A stretch of DNA of 16,019 nucleotides, taken from JAKOQB01 sp036824465. Lineage in GTDB: Bacteria > Pseudomonadota > Gammaproteobacteria > Burkholderiales > Burkholderiaceae_F. This document shows positions 1 to 6,166 of this stretch, piece after piece (the first letter of the stretch is position 1; every line of letters begins with the position of its first letter). The stretch is taken from positions 1 to 16,019 of the forward strand of contig DAITAC010000091.1 in assembly GCA_036824465.1 (NCBI GenBank). The letters are read 5' to 3'. Below the pieces are notes generated by a model, which worked only from the letters and a program-made list of their open reading frames with translations, was not told the origin of the DNA and searched no databases. A program made the translations under genes and the position numbers.

Positions 1-1
1 T

Positions 2-961
2 TTAGTAGCGGCCGTGCTGCTTGAAGATGTAGTTGGTGAGCTCCGACTGCTGCATCCACAGCCGGCGCTGGATCGCGTGCACAACACGGACGATGGCGCG
101 CATCACGCGATACACGATCTCACCGTCCGTTTGCGCCAGTGACTCGAGCTTTTCGCGTTCAAGCCCGAGCACCCGCGTAGAGCCGGATGCGATCAGCGAG
201 GCGTACCGCTCGGCGCCGTCGAGCCAGCTCATCTCCCCCGCGAGTTCCCCGGGCGACAACGTATTCAACGTGATGCGGTCCGGCCCGCTGGCACCCTTGA
301 CCACCGCGAGCACGCCGCTGTCGATCACATACAGGTGATTGTCGGGTGCACCCTCATGCACCAGCAGGTCACCGTCCTTCAGCTCATGCACCGTCATCAC
401 CGCCGCCAGCTTGCGGCACTGCGCATCGGTCAGTTCCGCCGCGAGCTTCGACTTGCGCAGCGCATCCAGCAGTGTGGTGTCGGTCATCTCAGTCTCCCTC
501 GTTGCGGCGGCAGGTTCCGGTTTCTTCTCGACCCGCGGCAGGATCCGCTCGGCCCGGGTGACGTAGGCATCGACCATCGAATCGGCCATGCGCGCGAACA
601 CCGGGCCGGCCACGCGCTCAATCACGCCGTCGCCGATTTCATAACTCAGAGTGAAGTCGATTCGGCACGCCCACGCATTGAGCGGCGTCAAACGCCATTC
701 GCCCTCGAAGCGTCGCAGCGGCCCGCGCACCATCTTCAGCTGCAGCCACTCCGGTCGGCGCTTGGGATTGCGGGTTTCCAGTGCCAGTTGCAGGCCCGCA
801 ACGCGCATCGAGACGCGCGCAGCAACGAATTCGTCGTTACGTTCCAGGATCTCGGCGCCGCTGCACCAGGGGATGAACTGCGGGTAGTGCTCGGCCTGCT
901 CGATGATGTCGAACATCGATTCGGCCGGGTAGGGCATCAATACGGTCTTGCGCACCTGCAT
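2..961 (-). CDS. RatA/COQ10-like START domain fused to a cyclic-nucleotide-binding domain
   Basis: This 319-residue protein has two parts. Residues 1-145 match the RatA/COQ10 family of the START-like (SRPBCC) fold: the N-terminus resembles E. coli RatA (VPYPAE-type opening, HYPQFIPWCSG at 25-35, CRIDF near 99, a C-terminal amphipathic helix). RatA/COQ10 proteins bind hydrophobic ligands such as quinones, and RatA has also been reported to bind 50S ribosomal subunits. Residues 160-319 form a cyclic-nucleotide-binding domain with a phosphate-binding-cassette-like stretch GELAGEMSWLDGAERYAS (238-255), including its Arg. A long C-terminal helix follows, and I see no DNA-binding helix-turn-helix, so it is unlikely to be a CRP-type regulator. 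An Ala/Pro/Glu linker joins the halves. An in-frame ATG at residue 159 (first base at 487) is preceded by GAGGGAG, so the second half may also be made alone. The first ATG has a poor ribosome-binding site. The fold calls are firm; ligand and role are not visible. Confidence 0.85.
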   Translation of the reverse strand: MQVRKTVLMPYPAESMFDIIEQAEHYPQFIPWCSGAEILERNDEFVAARVSMRVAGLQLALETRNPKRRPEWLQLKMVRGPLRRFEGEWRLTPLNAWACRIDFTLSYEIGDGVIERVAGPVFARMADSMVDAYVTRAERILPRVEKKPEPAAATRETEMTDTTLLDALRKSKLAAELTDAQCRKLAAVMTVHELKDGDLLVHEGAPDNHLYVIDSGVLAVVKGASGPDRITLNTLSPGELAGEMSWLDGAERYASLIASGSTRVLGLEREKLESLAQTDGEIVYRVMRAIVRVVHAIQRRLWMQQSELTNYIFKQHGRY

Positions 962-1006
962 GGACGGATTGTGCCCGGCGCGCGGCAGGCGCGGGAGGGA
1001 AGAACA

Positions 1007-1039
1007 AGCGGCCGCATCGCCCTGGGGCGTGCGGCCGCT
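1007..1039 (-). terminator. Rho-independent terminator of the repeat-protein gene
   Basis: Arms 1007-1016 and 1030-1039 (AGCGGCCGCA / TGCGGCCGCT) are perfectly complementary, and CGCC/GGCG inside the loop extend the stem to about 14 pairs with one bulge. On the minus strand the hairpin is followed by TTGTTCTT. It lies about 20 bases past the stop codon of the repeat-protein gene, as a terminator should. Confidence 0.7.
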
Positions 1040-1059
1040 GCGGCAGCAGTGACGTCGCG

Positions 1060-1641
1060 CTACTTCGTCTGCGCGTCGTGCCTTTGCTTGAAGATTCGCT
1101 TGCTCTGTACGTTTTCGGCGTGTTGCAGCCGGCGTGACTCGTGCGGGCCCACGCGGCCGTCCGCGGCAGCGCGCGCCTGCAGGCGCGAATCATGCGCCTG
1201 ACCACGCTCGAGTTTGCCGACCTCGCGGTTGGTCAGCTGACCCGACTGCACGCCTTCCTTGATGCGTTTCTGCTGGTTGACGTCGCGCTGAACGGCGGCC
1301 TGCATGCGTCTGGAGGAAGGCGAGTTCGGATTGCCGGTCTGCGCATCATGTTTCTCGCGCGCGATGTCACGGCTCGCCTGGTTCTGCATCAGCGTGATGC
1401 GCGCTTTTTCTTTCGGCCCCATCTTGCCGTCCTGCAGCGCGCGCGCCTCGGCACCCTCAATACGTGCCTGCTCGCGCTCAAGGCGGCCGGCCTCTTTTGT
1501 GTTCAGTTGGCCCGACTGCAGGCCCTGCTCAATGCGCTGCTGCTGGTTCACGTTGCGCTGCACAGTGTCAGCCGTGTTCTGTGCAAAGGCGGGAATCGCT
1601 GCGACCGCCAGCAGCGCTGCAAGAAGATGACTGCGTTTCAT
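1060..1641 (-). CDS. Secreted protein with two tandem ~76-residue charged repeats
   Basis: The gene encodes 193 residues from the ATG at 1641, chosen because AGAGGAAA lies just before it and a good signal peptide follows at once (KR, a hydrophobic stretch, AFA cut before Gln21). A longer reading from 1677 would bury the signal peptide. The mature protein is two copies of one unit, residues 27-102 and 117-192, exactly 90 residues apart. Each runs VQR(N/D)VNQQ(Q/K)RI, SGQL, a charged helical part, DG(K/R)(M/V)GP, and ends in HDAQT. The composition (Gln, Arg, Lys, Glu, Ala) predicts helices. The DG-x-x-G-P-x-E stretch looks a little like half an EF-hand loop, but metal binding is a guess. Single-unit proteins of this look are, as I recall, common in Betaproteobacteria with no known function. 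It is probably periplasmic and transcribed alone. Confidence 0.85.
   Translation of the reverse strand: MKRSHLLAALLAVAAIPAFAQNTADTVQRNVNQQQRIEQGLQSGQLNTKEAGRLEREQARIEGAEARALQDGKMGPKEKARITLMQNQASRDIAREKHDAQTGNPNSPSSRRMQAAVQRDVNQQKRIKEGVQSGQLTNREVGKLERGQAHDSRLQARAAADGRVGPHESRRLQHAENVQSKRIFKQRHDAQTK
1066..1563 (-). repeat. Intragenic tandem duplication, two ~228-bp units
   Basis: The two protein repeats of the secreted repeat protein correspond to DNA units at 1336-1563 and 1066-1293, separated by about 42 bases coding for a Pro/Ser/Asn/Arg linker. The copies have diverged clearly at protein level while keeping frame and spacing, which points to an old duplication rather than an assembly artefact. 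Confidence 0.75.
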
Positions 1642-1660
1642 GTTTCCTCTCCGTTGGTTG

Positions 1661-1679
1661 GCATGGGACGACCCCATGC
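1661..1679. promoter_or_regulatory. Small inverted repeat in the leader of the repeat-protein gene
   Basis: GCATGGG at 1661-1667 and CCCATGC at 1673-1679 form a 7-base-pair perfect hairpin with a 5-base loop. It ends about 20 bases upstream of the start codon at 1641. It could be an operator or an mRNA leader hairpin. I see no convincing promoter around it, so the role is open. Confidence 0.3.
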
Positions 1680-1810
1680 GCCGTCCAACGTCGGCGGCGA
1701 ACGATGCGGCGACTTTGATCCGGTAAGAAAGTGCTACGGGCGTTTCCGCGGTTACAGGAAAGCCCGACCAACGGCGGTCAGCGCCCGCAGAGATAGTTCT
1801 CGCGGCGGCC

Positions 1811-3325
1811 CTACTTCGCGGTCGGCATCACGAATTCGGCGCCCTTGCCGATCGAACCCGGCCAGCGCTGCATCACGGCCTTCAGCCGCGTGTAGAAGCG
1901 AACGCCGTCCATGCCGTAGGCATGCGTGTCACCAAACAGGCTGCGCTTCCAGCCGCCGAAGGAATAGAACGCCATCGGCACCGGGATCGGCACGTTCACA
2001 CCCACCATGCCGACCTTGATACGGCGGACGAATTCGCGCGCGGTGTTGCCGTCGGCGGTGAAGACCGCCACGCCGTTGCCGTATTCGTGCGCATTGACGA
2101 GGTCGACCGCTGCCGCGAAGTCCGGCACGCGCACGACCGACAGCACGGGACCGAAAATCTCTTCGTTGTAGATGCGCATCGACGGCTGCACGTGATCGAA
2201 CAGACAACCGCCGAGGAAAAAGCCCTTTTCGCGGCCGGGCACCTTGAGCGCGCGCCCGTCGACGACCAGTCGGGCACCTTCCTTCACACCAAGATCGACA
2301 TAGCCCTTCACTTTTGCGTGGTGCGCCCCGGTGACGAGCGGCCCCATTTCCGAGGCCTTGTCCATGCCATCGCCCACTTTCAGCGACCTGGTGCGCACGG
2401 CGAGTCGCTCTACCAGCGCATCGGCAATTCGGCCCACCGCCACGCACACCGAGATCGCCATGCAGCGCTCGCCGGCAGAGCCGTAGGCGGAGCCGATCAG
2501 CGCATCGACGGCCTGATCGAGATCGGCATCAGGCATCACCACCATGTGGTTCTTGGCACCGCCCAGCGCCTGCACCCGCTTGCCATGGCGCGTGCCCTCC
2601 TGCTGGATGTACTCGGCGATCGGCGTGGAGCCGACGAAACTCACCGCGGCGACATCGGGATGCGTCAACAGCGCATCGACTGCGACCTTGTCGCCCTGCA
2701 CGACATTGAACACACCATCCGGCAGCCCCGCCTGCTTCATCAATTCGGCCATCAGCAGTGCTGCCGACGGATCGCGCTCGGACGGTTTCAGCACGAACGT
2801 ATTGCCACACGCGATGGCGATCGGGTACATCCACATCGGCACCATCGCCGGGAAATTGAACGGCGTGATGCCCACGCACACGCCAAGCGGCTGCCGCAGC
2901 GAGAACTGGTCGATACCGGTGGACACCTGCTCGGAGTAGTCGCCCTTCTGCAGATGCGGAATGCCGCAGGCGAATTCGACCACCTCGATCCCGCGCACGA
3001 CTTCTCCCTTGGCATCCTCGAACACCTTGCCGTGCTCGCGAGTGAGGATCGCGGCCAGCGCGTCGTGATTCTTCTCCAGCAGTTCCTTGAACTTGAACAT
3101 CACCCGCGCGCGGCGCATCGCAGGCATGTCAGCCCACGCCGGAAGCGCGCGCTTCGCGGCCTGCACCGCGTTATCCACCGTCGCGGCATCCGCAAGCCGG
3201 ACCAGACCGGTCACGTCGCCGGTGGCGGGGTTGAAGACCTCGCTGGTGCGCGACGGCGCGCCACCGACGCGTGCGCCGTCGATCCAGTGGGTGATGTCGG
3301 CAAGTGCCTGTTCGTTTTTGCCCAT
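1811..3325 (-). CDS. mmsA: CoA-acylating methylmalonate/malonate-semialdehyde dehydrogenase
   Basis: At 504 residues this is the normal length for the MmsA/BauC family of aldehyde dehydrogenases. These convert (methyl)malonate semialdehyde, CoA and NAD+ to propionyl- or acetyl-CoA, CO2 and NADH in the cytoplasm. Visible motifs are ITPFNFP (oxyanion Asn157), the nucleotide-binding FVGST (230-234), and GSAGERCMAIS with catalytic Cys288. The stretch LGGAKNH (254-260) stands where ordinary aldehyde dehydrogenases carry a general-base Glu (ELGGK). Loss of that Glu is typical of the CoA-dependent MMSDH branch. NEEIFGPVL is present near 388-396. The start lies 5 bases after the stop of the aminotransferase gene, so the two are co-transcribed. 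That partner supplies malonate semialdehyde from beta-alanine, so the likely role is beta-alanine catabolism (bauC-like) rather than, or besides, valine breakdown. Confidence 0.95.
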   Translation of the reverse strand: MGKNEQALADITHWIDGARVGGAPSRTSEVFNPATGDVTGLVRLADAATVDNAVQAAKRALPAWADMPAMRRARVMFKFKELLEKNHDALAAILTREHGKVFEDAKGEVVRGIEVVEFACGIPHLQKGDYSEQVSTGIDQFSLRQPLGVCVGITPFNFPAMVPMWMYPIAIACGNTFVLKPSERDPSAALLMAELMKQAGLPDGVFNVVQGDKVAVDALLTHPDVAAVSFVGSTPIAEYIQQEGTRHGKRVQALGGAKNHMVVMPDADLDQAVDALIGSAYGSAGERCMAISVCVAVGRIADALVERLAVRTRSLKVGDGMDKASEMGPLVTGAHHAKVKGYVDLGVKEGARLVVDGRALKVPGREKGFFLGGCLFDHVQPSMRIYNEEIFGPVLSVVRVPDFAAAVDLVNAHEYGNGVAVFTADGNTAREFVRRIKVGMVGVNVPIPVPMAFYSFGGWKRSLFGDTHAYGMDGVRFYTRLKAVMQRWPGSIGKGAEFVMPTAK

Positions 3326-3330
3326 GACGA

Positions 3331-4668
3331 CTACTCGATTGACTGCAATACCGTGCGAATCGTCTCGACCAGCCGCTCGATGTGGTCCTTCTCGATGATC
3401 AGCGGCGGGCTCAGCGCGAGGATGTCACCGGTGAAGCGCACCAGCGCGCCGGCCTCGAAGCACTTGATGTGCGCCTCCAGCCCGCGCTTGCCCACGACCC
3501 CGGCGCGCGGCTCCAGTTCGATGCCACCGACCAATCCCAGGTTGCGGATATCGATCACGTGGCGCGCGCCTTTGAGCGAATGCAGCGCCGCTTCGAACAC
3601 CGGCTCCATCGTGCGGGCACGCTCGAAGAGCTTCTCGTCCACATAGAGTTTCTGCGTCGCGACGGCAGCCGCGCACGCCAGCGGATGGGCCGAGTAGGTG
3701 TAGCCGTGCAGGAATTCAATCTGTCCTTCCGGCGCACCATTGACGATCATGTCGTGGATCTCGTTCTTCACGATCACCGCGCCCATCGGCACCGCGGCGT
3801 TGTTGATCGCCTTGGCGCAGTTCAGGATGTCGGGCTTGACGTTGAATCTCTGCGCCGCGAACGGCGCGCCGAGGCGGCCGAAACCGGTGATCACCTCGTC
3901 GAAGATCAGCAGCACGCCATACTTGTCGCAGATCGCCCGCAGCTTCTCCAGATAGCCCTTGGGCGGAATCAATACGCCCGCCGAACCCGCCATCGGCTCG
4001 ACGATCACCGCCGCGACATTGCTCGCGTCGTGGAACATGATTAGACGTTCCAGTTCGTCAGCGAACTCGGCGCCGTGCGCGGGCTGTCCTTTCGAGTACG
4101 CGTTGCGCGCCAGGTCATGCGTGGCACGGATGTGATCCACACCCGCCATCAGCGCACCGTACGCCTTGCGGTTGCCCGGAATGCCGCCGGCCATCGTGCC
4201 GCCGATGTTCACACCGTGATAGCCGCGCTCGCGGCCGATGATGATGCGCCGACTCGGCTCACCTTTGGCGCGGTGATACGCGAGCGCGACCTTGATTGCG
4301 GTGTCCGCCGCCTCCGAGCCGGAGTTGGTGAAGAACACGCGCTTCATTCCCTCGGGCGCCACCGCCGCCACCGCCGTGGCGGCTTCGAAGGCGACCGGGT
4401 GCCCCAGGTTGAACGGCGGCGCGTAGTCCATCGTTGCTGCCTGCTTCTGCACCGCCTCGACGATCGGCTTGCGGTTATGTCCCGCGTTCACGCACCACAG
4501 CCCCGCGGTGCCATCGAGAATCTGGCGCCCGTCCGGCGTCCAGTAGTACATGCCTTCGGCCCTGGCGAGCAGGCGCGGCGCGGCCTTGAAATGGCGGTTC
4601 GCGGTGAATGGCATCCACCATTCGTCGAGCGAAATCATCGAGCCAGTCAGCGGGTTTTCGAGTTTCAT
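3331..4668 (-). CDS. bauA: Beta-alanine (omega-amino acid):pyruvate aminotransferase
   Basis: This 445-residue class III PLP aminotransferase is full length for the omega-amino-acid:pyruvate transaminase branch. Landmarks are GLWCVNAGHNRK (56-67, a signature of this branch), NSGSEA (115-120, phosphate binding), YHG near 150, DEVITGFGRLG (258-268, with Asp258 contacting the PLP ring nitrogen) and NCAKAINN (283-290), where Lys286 should form the Schiff base. It transfers the amino group of beta-alanine to pyruvate, giving malonate semialdehyde and alanine. AAAGGGG just before ATG 4668 is a strong ribosome-binding site. The semialdehyde dehydrogenase gene follows after 5 bases, completing the route to acetyl-CoA, and a lipoprotein gene ends 13 bases upstream. 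The symbol follows the Pseudomonas bauA (PA0132) pathway by analogy. Activity on other omega-amino acids or polyamine-derived amines is quite possible. Confidence 0.93.
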   Translation of the reverse strand: MKLENPLTGSMISLDEWWMPFTANRHFKAAPRLLARAEGMYYWTPDGRQILDGTAGLWCVNAGHNRKPIVEAVQKQAATMDYAPPFNLGHPVAFEAATAVAAVAPEGMKRVFFTNSGSEAADTAIKVALAYHRAKGEPSRRIIIGRERGYHGVNIGGTMAGGIPGNRKAYGALMAGVDHIRATHDLARNAYSKGQPAHGAEFADELERLIMFHDASNVAAVIVEPMAGSAGVLIPPKGYLEKLRAICDKYGVLLIFDEVITGFGRLGAPFAAQRFNVKPDILNCAKAINNAAVPMGAVIVKNEIHDMIVNGAPEGQIEFLHGYTYSAHPLACAAAVATQKLYVDEKLFERARTMEPVFEAALHSLKGARHVIDIRNLGLVGGIELEPRAGVVGKRGLEAHIKCFEAGALVRFTGDILALSPPLIIEKDHIERLVETIRTVLQSIE

Positions 4669-4681
4669 GTGAGCCCCTTTC

Positions 4682-5242
4682 CTATTTGATGAGGCGAAAG
4701 GAAGTGAAAAACGTTTCGAGTGTGTCGGCGGTCAGTTCGCCTTCGGCGCCGATCGCGACCACCTGATACAGGCGATCATCGACCACATGGAAGCGCGCGG
4801 CAAGTTGCCCGGGCCGACGGTCCTTGCCGACCCGCCCGCGCGCCTCGACCGATTGCCCGCCGCGAACCATGCGTCCAGCCGCTGCCGCCGGCGAAAGCAC
4901 GATCGGCTGCACCGCATTCGTCTGGCCATCGAAGTTGCGCACCAGCGCATTGCGAAACCAGGCCAGCGTGGCGTCGAGTTGCGGCGCCGCAATCGATTCG
5001 GGCGGAAGTTGTGCCATTCCAGCCGCAAAGAGCGTCGGTCCGATCCCGGTGGAGACAATCATCATCCGAATCTTGCGGCCGTCGAAATCGATTTCACGCG
5101 TGGCGGTCTGCGGCTTGTCGGGCATCAAGATCGAGAACCCAGCCTCCGCTGACTTGATTTCGCGCCAGTCGAATCTCGGACTGCAAGCCGCCAGCAGCAC
5201 CGCGCTGATAAGCAGCAGCTGGATCAGCGCGCGCGGCCGCAT
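4682..5242 (-). CDS. Small lipoprotein of unknown function
   Basis: The gene encodes 186 residues from ATG 5242. The N-terminus is a lipoprotein signal: basic MRPR, a hydrophobic run, and a lipobox LLAAC with Cys20. Ser follows the Cys, so under the usual +2 rule it would move to the outer membrane. The mature part starts with an AEAGFSILMPDKP stretch that I have seen in many uncharacterised secreted proteins; the rest is a mixed alpha/beta domain with no catalytic motif I recognise. A GTG at 5275 would add 11 residues but would run through a terminator hairpin and spoil the signal peptide, so I prefer 5242. No Shine-Dalgarno is visible because the hairpin of the upstream gene abuts the start codon. 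It ends 13 bases before the aminotransferase gene and may share its transcript. Confidence 0.8.
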   Translation of the reverse strand: MRPRALIQLLLISAVLLAACSPRFDWREIKSAEAGFSILMPDKPQTATREIDFDGRKIRMMIVSTGIGPTLFAAGMAQLPPESIAAPQLDATLAWFRNALVRNFDGQTNAVQPIVLSPAAAAGRMVRGGQSVEARGRVGKDRRPGQLAARFHVVDDRLYQVVAIGAEGELTADTLETFFTSFRLIK

Positions 5243-5243
5243 G

Positions 5244-5269
5244 AGAAAAGAGCCGGGCGGCGCCCGGCT
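5244..5269 (-). terminator. Rho-independent terminator after the THX gene
   Basis: AGCCGGGC (5251-5258) and GCCCGGCT (5262-5269) form a perfect 8-base-pair GC stem with a 3-base loop, followed on the minus strand by CTTTTCTC. It sits 18 bases past the THX stop codon and directly before the lipoprotein start codon, so it separates the two genes. Confidence 0.85.
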
Positions 5270-5287
5270 CGGCACGATCAGTGACTG

Positions 5288-5410
5288 TTACTTGCGTGCG
5301 CCGGCCGTTTTGGCAGCGGTCGTCTTCTTCTTGACCCTGCCGGGGCGTTTCTTGCCGTGGCTGCCGTTGTAGATCTTGCCGCGCCGTGTGCGCAGATCGC
5401 CTTTGCCCAT
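5288..5410 (-). CDS. 30S ribosomal protein THX
   Basis: This short gene encodes a 40-residue, strongly basic protein beginning MGKGDLRTRRGKIYNGSHGK, the recognisable opening of bacterial ribosomal protein THX (usual form MGKGD-x-(K/R)T(K/R)(K/R)GK-x-x-NG). THX sits at the top of the 30S head, where it packs into 16S rRNA. The C-terminus is a Lys/Ala tail (KKKTTAAKTAGARK), somewhat longer than the shortest THX proteins. AAGGA lies about 9 bases before ATG 5410. A perfect TATAAT stands 34 bases upstream of the start and a strong terminator follows the stop, so it is probably transcribed alone. I am confident of the family. Confidence 0.9.
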   Translation of the reverse strand: MGKGDLRTRRGKIYNGSHGKKRPGRVKKKTTAAKTAGARK

Positions 5411-5443
5411 ATCGAAGTCCTTCGGAAATCGTCACCAACGCGG

Positions 5444-5449
5444 ATTATA
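5444..5449 (-). promoter_or_regulatory. -10 box of the THX promoter
   Basis: The minus strand reads a perfect TATAAT here, which would give a leader of roughly 25-30 bases before ATG 5410. No good -35 hexamer stands 16-18 bases upstream. That position is instead taken by the 9-base-pair palindrome at 5455-5475. Confidence 0.55.
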
Positions 5450-5454
5450 GGTAG

Positions 5455-5475
5455 CCAGAGGGCGCCGCCCTCTGG
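5455..5475. repeat. 9-bp inverted repeat upstream of the THX promoter
   Basis: CCAGAGGGC (5455-5463) and GCCCTCTGG (5467-5475) are perfect complements with a 3-base loop. No T-run follows on either strand, so it is a poor terminator. Lying at the -35 position of the THX promoter, it could be an operator, or just an intergenic repeat. Confidence 0.45.
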
Positions 5476-5587
5476 CCTGCATCCGCGGTCCCGGATCACG
5501 CGTATCGGGGGAGTGCAGCCGCGCGCATCAGCGCAGAATCGGGACGATGCTCGACGCGCCGGAATTCAGTCCGTGGAGGGGGTCGTC

Positions 5588-5788
5588 ATGTGGCTCGCGT
5601 TCAAACGACACTATCCCTTCGTGGCGCTGACGCTGGTCGCCGTGCCGCTGCTGCTTGGCGATCCGGCGTTGCTCATCCTTGGTCTGGCGCTCGCGATCGT
5701 GCTGATTCCCTGCGCCTACGCGACTGACGTTGACGAAATCGCCGCGCGGGCGCGCCGTCTGCGCAGAACGCGGCCGCCACCGGCCTAG
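5588..5788 (+). CDS. Small two-helix membrane protein, function unknown
   Basis: The gene encodes 66 residues. ATG 5588 is chosen because GGAGGGGG precedes it at good distance. A short basic N-terminus (MWLAFKRHY) is followed by two hydrophobic stretches, about residues 11-25 and 27-43, separated by a GDP turn. An Arg-rich C-terminal tail (AARARRLRRTRPPPA) probably faces the cytoplasm. I do not recognise a family. It lies 45 bases upstream of the DUF1840 gene on the same strand and may lead that transcript. Translation start and coding potential look sound; function cannot be read from the sequence. Confidence 0.6.
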   Translation: MWLAFKRHYPFVALTLVAVPLLLGDPALLILGLALAIVLIPCAYATDVDEIAARARRLRRTRPPPA

Positions 5789-5833
5789 AATCCACTCCAA
5801 GGCTGCGAACCTCGCAGCGTTCCGGAGATCGCC

Positions 5834-6166
5834 GTGGCGCTCGTCGTCTTTCGATCCAAGGCTGCCGGCGAGATCTACTATCTCGCCGAAAACGCGCGCC
5901 GCCTGTTCGACATCATCGGCAAGGAGCCGGGGCAGCGCGGCGTGATCACTGCCGAGCAGCTGCCCGACGCGATCGCGAAGCTGGTCGCCGCGGTGGAAGA
6001 AGAAAAGGCGCAGTTGAAGTCGGCCCAGCAGAAAGACGAAGATGAAGGCGATGCCGGCAGCGCCAACGCCCAGCGTGGTGTCACGCTCGGGCAACGCGCC
6101 TATCCGTTGCTCGAAATGCTGCGTGCCGCGCAGAAGCGAAACGTCGATGTGACCTGGGGTGTTTGA
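5834..6166 (+). CDS. DUF1840 domain protein
   Basis: This 110-residue soluble protein matches what I know of DUF1840, a small family seen mainly in Betaproteobacteria. It opens with LVVFRSKAAGEIYYLAENARRLFDIIGK, has a G-VI-AEQLPDAI stretch (residues 35-48), an acidic linker of variable length (53-77) and ends LGQRAYPLLEMLRAA...VTWGV. No function is established for the family and there are no catalytic motifs. The start is a GTG with GGAG about 7 bases before it. The stop TGA overlaps the putative TTG start of the diguanylate cyclase (TTGA at 6163-6166), which suggests translational coupling. Confidence 0.85.
   Translation: MALVVFRSKAAGEIYYLAENARRLFDIIGKEPGQRGVITAEQLPDAIAKLVAAVEEEKAQLKSAQQKDEDEGDAGSANAQRGVTLGQRAYPLLEMLRAAQKRNVDVTWGV

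Noticed and set aside
335..1201. Plus-strand open frame of 288 codons opposite the RatA-like fusion
   Set aside because: Antisense to a gene with clear domains and running across a terminator; no recognisable protein features.
2283..2311. Two TTCAC units inside mmsA as a possible second cre-tag
   Set aside because: The spacing is 19 bases instead of six and they lie within coding sequence.
1922..3646. Long plus-strand open frame of 574 codons across mmsA and into the aminotransferase gene
   Set aside because: It is antisense to two clearly recognisable enzymes, is rich in His, Arg and Asp as shadow frames of GC-rich genes are, and has no family resemblance.
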